Of a stretch of 64,000 nucleotides of DNA, positions 7,229 to 14,761 are shown piece after piece; within the stretch, counting starts at the first letter, position 1; each line of letters starts with the position of its first letter. The position numbers and the translations under genes were made by a program. The notes under the pieces were generated by a model. It was not told where the DNA came from, searched no databases, and saw nothing but the letters and a program-made list of their open reading frames with translations. This stretch comes from Streptomyces sp. SDr-06. Lineage in GTDB: Bacteria; Actinomycetota; Actinomycetes; Streptomycetales; Streptomycetaceae. Location: contig NZ_QOLA01000016.1 in the NCBI RefSeq assembly GCF_003324565.1, positions 124,001 through 188,000 of the forward strand, written 5' to 3'.

Positions 7229-8050
7229 GTGGAGATTCAGGTTCTGGGGCCGTTGAGCGCCTCCGTCAACGGGGTCTCGATCGTGCCCACCGCGAGCAAG
7301 CCGCGTCAGCTCCTTGCCCTGTTCGCGTTCTATCCGGGGCGCATCGTCCCGGTGGCCACGCTCATGGAAGAGCTGTGGGGCGCCGACATGCCGCAGAGCG
7401 CCCTGACCACGCTGCAGACGTACGTCCTGCAGCTGCGCCGCCACCTCGGCACCGCCATGGGCCCCGACGGCCCCGGCAACGCCAAGGAGATCCTGGCCAC
7501 CCGGCACGGGGCGTACGTCCTGCAGATCCCGGCCGAATCCGTCGACCTGCACCGCTACGAGCAGCTCGTCGCGGGCGGGCAGCGGGCTTTCGAGGAGGGC
7601 GAGGACGGCCAGGCCGCCGCGCTCCTCAGAGGCGCCCTCGACATGTGGAACGGGCCGCCCCTGGTCGACGTACGGGCCGGGTCGATCCTCTCCATCGAGA
7701 TCATGCGGCTGAAGGAGTCCCGCCTGGGCACCGTCGAGCGGCGCATCGACGCCGATCTGCGGCTCGGCCGGCACGCCGAACTCATAGCGGAGCTCACGGA
7801 TCTGATCGCCCGCCACCCGCAGCACGAGGGCCTGCACTCCCAGGCGATGCTCGCCCTCTACCGCTCCGGACGGCAGGCGACCGCGCTCGACGTGTACCGC
7901 AGGCTGCGCAAGCGGCTCATCGACGAGCTCGGCGTGGAGCCCTCGCCGCAGCTCCAGCGGCTGCACCAGATGATGCTCACCGTCGACCCCGCGCTCGACG
8001 TGGTGGCGGGGGAGCGGCGCGCCTCGACCTTCGACCTGTACGCCGCCTGA
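7229..8050 (+). CDS. SARP-family transcriptional activator
   Basis: A 273-residue protein starting MEIQVLGPLSASVNGVSI. GTG 7229 is preceded by GAGAGG (7218-7223); the longer frame from ATG 7181 would translate through the leader repeat. The winged-helix part has PRQLLALFAFYPGRIVPV and MEELWGADMPQSALTTLQTY; the activation domain has LHRYEQLVAGGQRAF and LGVEPSPQLQRLHQ. It is the same size class as the copy A/B SARPs and related to them, but with normal GC-rich codon use. It ends 14 bp from the convergent aromatase/cyclase stop. Its targets are unknown; the PKS-like genes that follow are candidates. Confidence 0.9.
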   Translation: MEIQVLGPLSASVNGVSIVPTASKPRQLLALFAFYPGRIVPVATLMEELWGADMPQSALTTLQTYVLQLRRHLGTAMGPDGPGNAKEILATRHGAYVLQIPAESVDLHRYEQLVAGGQRAFEEGEDGQAAALLRGALDMWNGPPLVDVRAGSILSIEIMRLKESRLGTVERRIDADLRLGRHAELIAELTDLIARHPQHEGLHSQAMLALYRSGRQATALDVYRRLRKRLIDELGVEPSPQLQRLHQMMLTVDPALDVVAGERRASTFDLYAA

Positions 8051-8064
8051 CCGCACGCCGCCAC

Positions 8065-9051
8065 CTACAGGAGTGGGCCCCCGGCCGGCACGGGCCGCCT
8101 CGGCAGCGCGTGCACCGCCGACTCCGCGTGGTGCCGGGCCAGTTCGAGGACCGTCAGCGACATCCGTCCGATGTCCTGCCGCAGAGCGAGCCGGGCCTGT
8201 GCGGCACCGGTCGGCAGGCCCCGTAACGCGTTCTCGTCGAGCAGCACCGAGTGCTGGGCGATCACACGCACCCCGTCCTCGTCGGGCACCACCGACCACT
8301 CCCCCATGTGCGCGGCGGCCGCCGGCACCGCCGGCATGGTCTGCTTGTGGACGATCCTCCCCGCGTGCGGGAAGCACAGCCGCACCGAACTCGCCGTGCG
8401 CACCGCCCCCTCGGGCAGCCGTACGTCGTAGTCCAGGACCTGCACACCGGGGGCGGACTCGGTCAGTTCGAGGCGCGGCACGTGCGCCACCAGGCCAGGC
8501 CAGTCGGCCGCCCGGTACAGGAAGTCGTAGACCAGCTCGCCCGGCCCGTTCAACCGCACCGACTCCTCGAAGGACAGCACCAGGTCGTCGAGCGGCAGGT
8601 CGCTTTCGGCGATGCGGCGCAGGCTCTCCAGGTCGGCCCGGGCGTTGTCGTCGGTGACCAGACCGACCCAGGTCACGTCGTCCGGATGGTCGCCCACGAC
8701 CGTGAACTCGTGCCGTACCGTCACCACACTGCGCCCGCCCGCACTTTCCTCGACGGTCCACTCCCCGCCCATTGTCTCGACCGGCGCCTCCTGCCTGAGC
8801 TGGAAGAACTCGATGCGCCGCTCGTGCGCGTGCCGCACGCGCGCCGTGAACGACGACCTGATGCCACCCCCCGCGCTCTCCCACGAGCGCAGCCGCTCCC
8901 GGGGCCCCTCGAAGTCGAGGCGCTCGACGTGCAGAACGGACGGGCAGTACAGCGGCCTGCGTTCGGCGTCCGCGAGCAGGGCGTAGACCACTCCGGCCGG
9001 CGCGGCCACCTCGACCGAGTGCCGCGTACGGTGCACACGCTCACCAAACAT
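8065..9051 (-). CDS. Two-domain aromatase/cyclase (SRPBCC/START fold)
   Basis: A 328-residue protein starting at ATG 9051 behind AGGGAG. Two tandem SRPBCC-type halves are visible: the first begins HSVEVAAPAGVVYALLADAE (about residue 11) and the second begins FEESVRLNGPGELVYDFLYR (about residue 165). This didomain layout is typical of type II PKS aromatase/cyclases that fold and dehydrate the first ring of a poly-beta-ketone. No type II KS/CLF pair is present in the window, so it has no obvious substrate. It may act on an unusual acyl unit made by the ACP/KS-like genes at 14.0-16.7 kb, or simply bind a hydrophobic ligand. It is divergent from the SnoaL-like gene, which suggests shared control. 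Confidence 0.82.
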   Translation of the reverse strand: MFGERVHRTRHSVEVAAPAGVVYALLADAERRPLYCPSVLHVERLDFEGPRERLRSWESAGGGIRSSFTARVRHAHERRIEFFQLRQEAPVETMGGEWTVEESAGGRSVVTVRHEFTVVGDHPDDVTWVGLVTDDNARADLESLRRIAESDLPLDDLVLSFEESVRLNGPGELVYDFLYRAADWPGLVAHVPRLELTESAPGVQVLDYDVRLPEGAVRTASSVRLCFPHAGRIVHKQTMPAVPAAAAHMGEWSVVPDEDGVRVIAQHSVLLDENALRGLPTGAAQARLALRQDIGRMSLTVLELARHHAESAVHALPRRPVPAGGPLL

Positions 9052-9228
9052 CACAGACTCCCTGGGCGGTCGGGACCGAGCGGCTTGCCGTCGGCATGAG
9101 TCGGCCCGCCGTGGCAGGCCGTCCACGGGGAAGGTCCGGAGCGGAGAAATCCACCACCGCTGATCGCACCTCCGGTCGTCGGGTCGGGGCTGTCGTGACC
9201 CCACGGTGTCCACCTTCGACGCACGCGC

Positions 9229-9246
9229 TTGAGGAGTATTTGAAGG
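9229..9246. promoter_or_regulatory. 11-bp-phased TTGAGGA/TTGAAGG repeat, possible SARP site
   Basis: TTGAGGA (9229) and TTGAAGG (9240) are exactly 11 bp apart in the divergent region between the aromatase/cyclase and the SnoaL-like gene. Heptamers at 11-bp steps are the known SARP binding pattern. Confidence 0.45.
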
Positions 9247-9364
9247 AGGCTCGATCCGCGCCCGAGAGACTGCCTGTACCGAGTTCGGATCTCCCGGAGT
9301 GCGCCGGGGCCCGCTCGGCGTCCCTCACCACCCATAGGCCCGGACGGAAGCGGAGACCGAGATC

Positions 9365-9826
9365 ATGACCGTCGAGTTGGTGGACACCGCCGAACGCACC
9401 CGTGAGAGCCAGAAGTTCGCCGCTCTGTACGCCGAGGTGCAGCAGTTCTACGCGCACCAGATGCAGATCCTGGACGCGCACGACTCCGAGCGCTGGGCCG
9501 GCACCTTCACCGAGGACGCCGTCTTCGAACTGCCCTCGCTGCCCGAGCCGGTGCGCGCCCGCGTCGGCCTCGCCCGCTACGTACGGGAGGGCGCCGCACG
9601 CCAGCGCCGGGCCGGCAACCGCCTCAACCACTGGGTCGGCATGCTCGACGTCCAGCCCCAGCCGGACGGCTCGCTGCGCACCCGCTGCTCGGCCCTGGTG
9701 TATGTCACGCCGGCCGGCGGCAGTTCCAAGGTCCTGTACGTATGTGTCATGGAGGACACCCTCGTCCGCACCCGTGGCAAGTGGCGCACCGCGCACCGCC
9801 GGGTGACCCGGGACGACCTGGCGTGA
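9365..9826 (+). CDS. SnoaL-like (NTF2-fold) protein
   Basis: A 153-residue protein whose sequence (EVQQFYAHQMQILDAHDSER, then WAGTFTEDAVFELPSL) matches the SnoaL/ring-hydroxylating dioxygenase beta-like cone fold. Members include polyketide cyclases, hydroxylases and nuclear-transport-factor-like proteins in aromatic polyketide clusters. The catalytic role cannot be read from sequence. It lies divergent to the aromatase/cyclase and upstream of a free condensation-domain protein, in a block that looks like a reduced polyketide tailoring set. A possible SARP site lies 120 bp upstream. Its ribosome site is weak (GGAGACCGAG before ATG 9365). Confidence 0.72.
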   Translation: MTVELVDTAERTRESQKFAALYAEVQQFYAHQMQILDAHDSERWAGTFTEDAVFELPSLPEPVRARVGLARYVREGAARQRRAGNRLNHWVGMLDVQPQPDGSLRTRCSALVYVTPAGGSSKVLYVCVMEDTLVRTRGKWRTAHRRVTRDDLA

Positions 9827-9945
9827 CCCGGATCGAGCGGAATGTCAGGTCTGTGTCAGAGCTTTGTGGCGTGCTGTCGGCATGCTTGAACAGCGCTTCT
9901 TGAAGAAGGGGAGGGGGCTTCGCCGGCGCGTGCCCCGGACTGCCG

Positions 9946-12003
9946 ATGACCACTAGCCGCTTCGCACGTCTGCCGCAGGGCGAGCCGATCACCGTCGTCG
10001 TCGAACTCGGTCGCAGCGCACCACCCGTACTGGAGTTGCGCGGCCCGATCGAGACCACCCGCGTCGAGGCCGCGCTCGACAGCATCGCCGCGCGCCACCC
10101 CGGCGCACCCGCCTGGACGGCCGACCTCCAGAGCAAGGGGCGCGGGCGGCACACGGTGCGGTTCAAGGACGGACCCCACGGCGAGCCCGCCGAGTTCCCC
10201 CTCGGCGCCCTCGCCGACCTGCTCACCCACGGCGGGCGCCGCTCCTTCATCACCCGCCACCTGGCCGCGACGCCTCGCCAGCGCGAGCTGCTGGCGGACG
10301 TCGACGCCCATCTCGATCCGGGCCGCCAGGTCGAACAGGCCGCATGGGACTGGCACGGGCCCCTCGACGTGGCCCGGTTCACCGCTGCCTGGCGCTCGGT
10401 GTCCGCCCGCGAATCCGTGCTGCGTACCGCCTTCGACGACCAGGACGCACCCGGACTCGTGGTGCACGACCAGGCCGAACCCGAGGTCGTGTGGCTGTCG
10501 CGCGGCAGCGTCGAGTGGCACTCCCTCGTCGCCGCCGACCGGCGCCGCGGCCTCGACCCGCGCCGCCCGGCCCCGCTGCGCATCACCCTGCTCGGCGGCG
10601 GCCCGGCGAGCCCGTCGGTCCCCCCCGCCCGGGTGCTGCTCACCTACCACCACGCGCTGCTCGACAGCTGGTCCGTGCGGCTCCTGGTCCGCGAGTTCTA
10701 CCGCGCCTACCTGGCCGACGGGGAACTTCCCGGCGGCGAGCGACGGCCCGACATGACCGACTACGTGTCCTGGCTCGCCACTCAGGACACCACCGCCGCC
10801 CAGGACTTCTTCACCGGCGCCGACACCCCGGACGCCGGGCCCGTACCGCCGCTCTTCACCGAGACGGGCAGTCATCCAGAGGGCCGGTCCCGGCTCCGGC
10901 TCACCGAGGCGGAGACCGCGCGGCTCACCAACTGGGCCGCGCTCTGGGGCAGTAGCGAGTCCACCGCTCTCCAGGCGGTGTGGGCCCTGCTGCTGTACCG
11001 CGCCGGGCGGGCCTCGGGCCCCTCACTGGTGCGCTTCGCCACCACCGCCCGGGGCCGCGGCGTCCTCTTCGAGGGAGTGGAGCGAACCTGCGGCGCCCTG
11101 GCCGGTCCGCTGCCGCAGTCCGTGCTCGTCGACCCGGACGCCACGGTGCCCCAGCTGTTGGCCGCCCTGCGCGACCGCTCCCTGGAGCAGGCCGCCTACG
11201 AATGGGTGTCGGCCGGGCAGGTCGCCTCCTGGACGCGCCCGCCCGGCCCGCCCGCCGACACCCTGCTCACCTTCGAGGCCCAACCGCGCGGTCTGGCCGA
11301 GCTGGAGGCCGAACTGGCCACTTACGGCATCGAGGTGGAGCCGCCCCAGACCCTGGGGGCCCGCACCGCCTTCCCGGTCACACTGATCGTCCACCACGAC
11401 GGGGTCGGCCGCCTGGTCCTCACCGCCTCCTACAACCAGGCGCGGCTCTCGGAGATCACCGACCTCCTCGCCCATGCCGCGCTGCTGCTGCGTGAACTCC
11501 CGCGCGAAGCAGGGCAGTTCACCACCGTCGGCGAGGCCCTCACCCTGCTGTCCGGCATGGGCGAGGGCGCCGCCGTCCTTCCGGTGCGGGCCGAACCCCA
11601 GGGGAGCGGCGCCCGGCCCGCCGTGCTGTGCCGCCCGGCCGGCCCGGATGCCGGCACCGTCGGCCTGCTTCAGGCGCCCGGCATCTCGCGGGCCTTCTAC
11701 GACCAGCTCGCCCAGGCCTACCCGGGGCCCGAGGAACTTCTCCTGCTCGGCTCCGTCCCGGCGGGTGGCCCCCAGGCCGCAGTCGGCGCACAGGCCGTGT
11801 ACGACGCGCTGGGCCCCCACGTCCGTCCCGGCGGCACCCTGGCCTTCGCCGGGTTCTCGGGAGACGGCGTCGCCGCCTGCGCCATCGCCCGCCTCGCCGC
11901 GGCGGACGGCCATCGGCCGCTCGCCGTCGTCCTCGACGCCAGCGCCACCGGACCCGACGACCTGGCCCGCCTGCTCGCGGCGTCCGTGCGGCGGCGCCAC
12001 TGA
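9946..12003 (+). CDS. Free condensation-domain protein with thioesterase-like remnant
   Basis: A 685-residue protein. From about residue 90 it has an NRPS condensation fold: VARFTAAWRSVSARESVLRT, then the catalytic motif YHHALLDSWS (His235-His236, Asp240) with serine in place of the usual glycine. The C-terminal 150 residues resemble part of a thioesterase, with GFSGDG (Ser638) in the position of the GxSxG elbow. The domain stops soon after, so the Asp/His part of a triad is missing. The first 90 residues look like another degenerate condensation-type segment. Such free condensation proteins can couple an acyl-ACP to an amine or alcohol. Here it could transfer the unit carried by the tandem ACP to the peptide. 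Alternatively it is a decaying NRPS fragment. Confidence 0.72.
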   Translation: MTTSRFARLPQGEPITVVVELGRSAPPVLELRGPIETTRVEAALDSIAARHPGAPAWTADLQSKGRGRHTVRFKDGPHGEPAEFPLGALADLLTHGGRRSFITRHLAATPRQRELLADVDAHLDPGRQVEQAAWDWHGPLDVARFTAAWRSVSARESVLRTAFDDQDAPGLVVHDQAEPEVVWLSRGSVEWHSLVAADRRRGLDPRRPAPLRITLLGGGPASPSVPPARVLLTYHHALLDSWSVRLLVREFYRAYLADGELPGGERRPDMTDYVSWLATQDTTAAQDFFTGADTPDAGPVPPLFTETGSHPEGRSRLRLTEAETARLTNWAALWGSSESTALQAVWALLLYRAGRASGPSLVRFATTARGRGVLFEGVERTCGALAGPLPQSVLVDPDATVPQLLAALRDRSLEQAAYEWVSAGQVASWTRPPGPPADTLLTFEAQPRGLAELEAELATYGIEVEPPQTLGARTAFPVTLIVHHDGVGRLVLTASYNQARLSEITDLLAHAALLLRELPREAGQFTTVGEALTLLSGMGEGAAVLPVRAEPQGSGARPAVLCRPAGPDAGTVGLLQAPGISRAFYDQLAQAYPGPEELLLLGSVPAGGPQAAVGAQAVYDALGPHVRPGGTLAFAGFSGDGVAACAIARLAAADGHRPLAVVLDASATGPDDLARLLAASVRRRH

Positions 12004-12082
12004 CCCTCCGCAACGCGCCCCACGCACCGCACGACACCAGGGAAGCACCTGCACCGAGTAGCGAGATGCCGAGGAGGCAGCC

Positions 12083-12382
12083 ATGCAGAACCCCGAACCG
12101 AACCCGGCGCCGCGCCTGCGCAAGGACGAGATCGTCTCGCGGGCCTGGGCCGAGGCGCTGGCGATGGCCTGCGGAGACGCGGACCACGCCCACCGCCCGC
12201 CGGGCGAGCTGGTGGCCGCGGCGCTGAAGGCGCACCACACGCTGTCGCGCGGGCTCGGACCGAGCGGGCCGGTCGCCGCCGTCGGCTCGGACGGCGGTGT
12301 GCGCTGGCTCGCCGCCTTCGTCGCGGAGTACGCCGCCCAGCAGAAGCAGTGGGACGACCCCCGGCACGGCGAGGCGGCCTGA
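12083..12382 (+). CDS. Small protein of unknown function
   Basis: A 99-residue protein behind a very good ribosome site (GAGGAGG, 12070-12076; 6 bases to ATG 12083). It lies 79 bp after the condensation protein, so it is probably co-transcribed. It is charged and helical (EIVSRAWAEALAMACGDAD, ELVAAALKAHHTLSRGLG) with no signal peptide or membrane segment. I do not recognise the family. The gene is followed by a terminator at 12482. Confidence 0.6.
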   Translation: MQNPEPNPAPRLRKDEIVSRAWAEALAMACGDADHAHRPPGELVAAALKAHHTLSRGLGPSGPVAAVGSDGGVRWLAAFVAEYAAQQKQWDDPRHGEAA

Positions 12383-12481
12383 GGTGGTGGACGCCCATCA
12401 CAGCTGAACTCGACGTTCCGCACGGTGCAAAGGCCCCGGATCGGCCTCCCGATCCGTGTGACCCGTGCACATCCCTCTGTC

Positions 12482-12519
12482 CGCGCCCGCCCGCGTCGTC
12501 CCCGACGCAGGCGGGCGCG
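12482..12519 (+). terminator. Terminator after the small-protein gene
   Basis: CGCGCCCGCC (12482-12491) pairs with GGCGGGCGCG (12510-12519). After a C/A mismatch the stem continues as GCGTCG/CGACGC around a TCCC loop, and TTGACGTTT follows. Confidence 0.75.
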
Positions 12520-12864
12520 TTGACGTTTCCGGGGACGCCCGCCCGCCGGTGACCACCCGCCCGGCATGAGCGGCAACGGCCCCGCCCCCGGGGGCCAGCC
12601 GACGCGAACGGGCCAAGACAGACCGCGCTGCCGGTTCTTCGGCCTTTGCGTAAGGGCCTGTCCACACATGCAGACGTTACGGATCGACGTCCCTGGACGC
12701 GTCGGCCCATAAACGGGGCAGCCGGTCTGGGATGCCGACGGCGCTGAACGCCCTATTTGGTAGGTAGTGTGTGGTTTTCAACCCCGGCATGTGTCACTTG
12801 AGTCTTTCTAGGGGCGCTTGAGATCCGCATGGCATTCTGTAAAAACAGCGAGTATGGTTTGGTA

Positions 12865-12893
12865 TTGACGAACCGACCACCCTGTTTGTGTGA
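12865..12893 (+). promoter_or_regulatory. Degenerate promoter/operator of SARP copy B
   Basis: TTGACG (12865-12870) overlaps GAACC-GACCACCC-TGTTT (12870-12887). This keeps the AAACC-N8-GGTTT spacing of the copy A promoter with one mismatch in the left arm and one in the right. No clear -10 is seen at 17 bp (GTGTGA). The upstream TGGTTTGGTATTGACGAACC parallels copy A, so this looks like a diverged duplicate of that promoter. Confidence 0.45.
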
Positions 12894-12968
12894 CGTGTTC
12901 GTCGGAGACCCGGTCTGCCCGCAGCCCTCGGATCGACACCGTCGCTTCGAGGCGCACACACAGTGAGG

Positions 12969-13780
12969 GGATGACGGCGTGGATATTGATGTTCTGGGTC
13001 CGTTGGGTGTGAGGGTGAATGGTGTTGCGGTGATGCCTTCGGCGCCGAAGCCTCGGAAGGTTTTGGCGTTGTTGGCGTTGCATGTGGATCGGGTGGTGCC
13101 GGTTGGGTTGTTGGTTGAGGAGTTGTGGGGTGAGCGTCCGCCGCGGTCGGCGCGGACGACGTTGCAGACGTATGTGCTGCAGTTGCGTGAGCTGATCGGT
13201 GCGGCCCTGGAGTCAGGGGCGAAATCCGGTGTGGAGCCGGTGGCGGGTGTGTCGGCGAAGGATGTGCTGGTGACTGCTCCGGGGGGTTATGTGTTGCGGG
13301 GCGGTGGTGGTTCGAGTGATGTGCGTGAGTTTGATCGGCTTGCGGGCATGGGGTATCGGGCCATGGATGCGGAGGATTTCGCGGGGGCTGCGCGGTGGTT
13401 GCGTGAGGCGCTCGGGTTGTGGAGTGGTTCGGCGTTGGCGGATGTGCGGGTGGGTGCGCAGTTGGAGGTGGAGGTGTGCCGGCTGGAGGAGTCGCGGTTG
13501 TGTGCGCTGTATCAGCGGATCGAGGCTGATCTCCGGCTGGGGCGTCACCGGGAGTTGCTGGGTGAGCTGACGGTGCTGGTGAGCCGGTATCGCACGCATG
13601 AGGCCCTGCACGGTCAGTTCATGCTGGCGCTGTACCGGTCGGGGCGGCGCACCGAGGCCCTCGCGGTGTATCAGCGCCTGCGCCAGGCCCTCGTACGCGA
13701 CCTGGGACTCGAACCCTCGGCCCAACTGCGCCGGTTGCAACAGACCATGCTCCAGGCCGGCGAACCCACCCCCCACACCG
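12969..13780 (+). repeat. 812-bp duplicated segment, copy B
   Basis: The partner of 4242-5053. Direct orientation and 8.7-kb spacing make it a substrate for recombination that would delete, or amplify in tandem, the intervening SARP/TE/aromatase/condensation block. Confidence 0.9.
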
Positions 13781-13821
13781 TCCCCAGCAGCCGGGACCCG
13801 CGACTGCTCGCCGTCGGCTGA
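12979..13821 (+). CDS. SARP-family transcriptional activator, copy B
   Basis: A 280-residue protein identical to the SARP at 4252 over about its first 267 residues; the tail then differs (VPSSRDPRLLAVG instead of ARPEAVGGASRERLVRAG). GTG 12979 follows GAGGGGA. It has the same winged helix and activation domain, and the same odd GTT/GGT/TTG-rich codon use in the first three quarters. It lies upstream of the tandem ACP and KS-like genes, which suggests those as targets. The near-absence of synonymous divergence implies a recent duplication or ongoing gene conversion. Its promoter has lost parts of the receptor operator, so the two copies may now answer to different signals. Confidence 0.9.
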   Translation: MDIDVLGPLGVRVNGVAVMPSAPKPRKVLALLALHVDRVVPVGLLVEELWGERPPRSARTTLQTYVLQLRELIGAALESGAKSGVEPVAGVSAKDVLVTAPGGYVLRGGGGSSDVREFDRLAGMGYRAMDAEDFAGAARWLREALGLWSGSALADVRVGAQLEVEVCRLEESRLCALYQRIEADLRLGRHRELLGELTVLVSRYRTHEALHGQFMLALYRSGRRTEALAVYQRLRQALVRDLGLEPSAQLRRLQQTMLQAGEPTPHTVPSSRDPRLLAVG

Positions 13822-14005
13822 CCGGCATGACCAGGCGGCCGGACCCGTGACGAGCACCAGCACCACACCCACCCCTCAACAGGGCGGACCACACGGACAG
13901 TTCATCCAGTTCACACGGACCGGCGTGGCCGGGCGGACACCCGCGAGACGCGACGTACCGCCACCTCACCATCGGCCTGCGGAACGGAACCCTTGGAGTC
14001 GACTC

Positions 14006-14749
14006 ATGCAAGAAGAAATGCTGTTCTCCCGCACACCGGCCCCCGCCGACCCCGCGCACGACCGGCTGCTGACCGGCCTCGTGGTGGTTCTCGCCGACGT
14101 GCTGCGCACCACGCCGGACCGGATCGACCCGGAGGAGACCTTCCGGCTGCTCGGTCTCGACTCCATGCTGTGCGTCCAGTTCGTCGCGGCGCTGAACAGC
14201 CACTACGGCACCGACGTCCGGGCCGACGTCATGCTCGACCACCCCACCCCGACGGCGCTGGCGCGCCACCTGTCGCGCACGGTGATCCCGCACGGCGCGC
14301 CCGCGGCCGGACGTCCCGCCCGCACCCTGCCGCAGAACACTCAGGCGTCCCCGGTGAACGGCGCCGACATCGCGCCGGTGGCGGAGCTGCTGCGCGAGGA
14401 GCTCGCCCGCATCCTGGGCTGCGACCCCTGGGACATCCACACCGACACCCCCTTCACCCTGCTCGGCGTCGACTCCGTCATCGCCTCGGAGTTCGTGGCC
14501 GCCGTCAACCGGATCTACGGGCTGCGCGAGCCCGCCGGAACGCTGTACGACCACCCCGACCTCACAGCGCTCGCGGCGCACATCATCGCCTCCGACCCGC
14601 CGCACCACGTTCCCGAGGTCATGCCCGCCGCGATGGGCGTGCGCGTGCCCGGCGCCGCGCCGCTCGGCATCGGCGCGTTGCTCGACGCGGTGCGCGCCGG
14701 ATGGCTGTCCATCGACGACGCGCTCACCCTCCTGTCGCGCAGGGACTGA
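14006..14749 (+). CDS. Tandem acyl carrier protein (two carrier domains)
   Basis: A 247-residue protein. ATG 14006 follows GGAG (13995-13998); a longer frame from 13598 overlaps SARP copy B and is rejected. Two carrier domains are visible with phosphopantetheine serines at Ser53 (LGLDSMLCVQF) and Ser157 (LGVDSVIASEF). The tail LLDAVRAGWLSIDDALTLLSR resembles a PKS docking or linker helix and matches in style the N-terminus of the next protein (VLTRFKAGSLERGQAVRIL). Tandem ACPs usually raise flux through a polyketide or fatty-acyl step. The partner is presumably the KS-like protein 12 bp downstream, and the phosphopantetheinyl transferase at 16704 could activate it. What acyl group it carries is unknown. 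Confidence 0.8.
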   Translation: MQEEMLFSRTPAPADPAHDRLLTGLVVVLADVLRTTPDRIDPEETFRLLGLDSMLCVQFVAALNSHYGTDVRADVMLDHPTPTALARHLSRTVIPHGAPAAGRPARTLPQNTQASPVNGADIAPVAELLREELARILGCDPWDIHTDTPFTLLGVDSVIASEFVAAVNRIYGLREPAGTLYDHPDLTALAAHIIASDPPHHVPEVMPAAMGVRVPGAAPLGIGALLDAVRAGWLSIDDALTLLSRRD

Positions 14750-14761
14750 ACGGCGAAACCC

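Larger units (their letters stand above)
12383..12978. other. Non-coding gap before SARP copy B
   Basis: This 596-bp stretch holds one terminator (12482-12519), two CTTGAG boxes 20 bp apart (12797 and 12817), and a degraded promoter/operator related to that of SARP copy A (12865-12893). Reading frames on either strand lack convincing ribosome sites or recognisable products. Confidence 0.6.

Noticed and set aside
9843..9860. TGTCAGG/TGTCAGA repeat at 11-bp spacing before the condensation gene, also reminiscent of a PHO box
   Set aside because: Only two short units and no match to either the TTGA-type repeats of this cluster or the GTTCACC PHO consensus; too weak to list.
9921..9928. CGCCGGCG cores at 9921 and 28991 as further LmbU sites
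   Set aside because: The 8-mer is common by chance at this GC content, and the flanks do not extend the palindrome to 16 bp.
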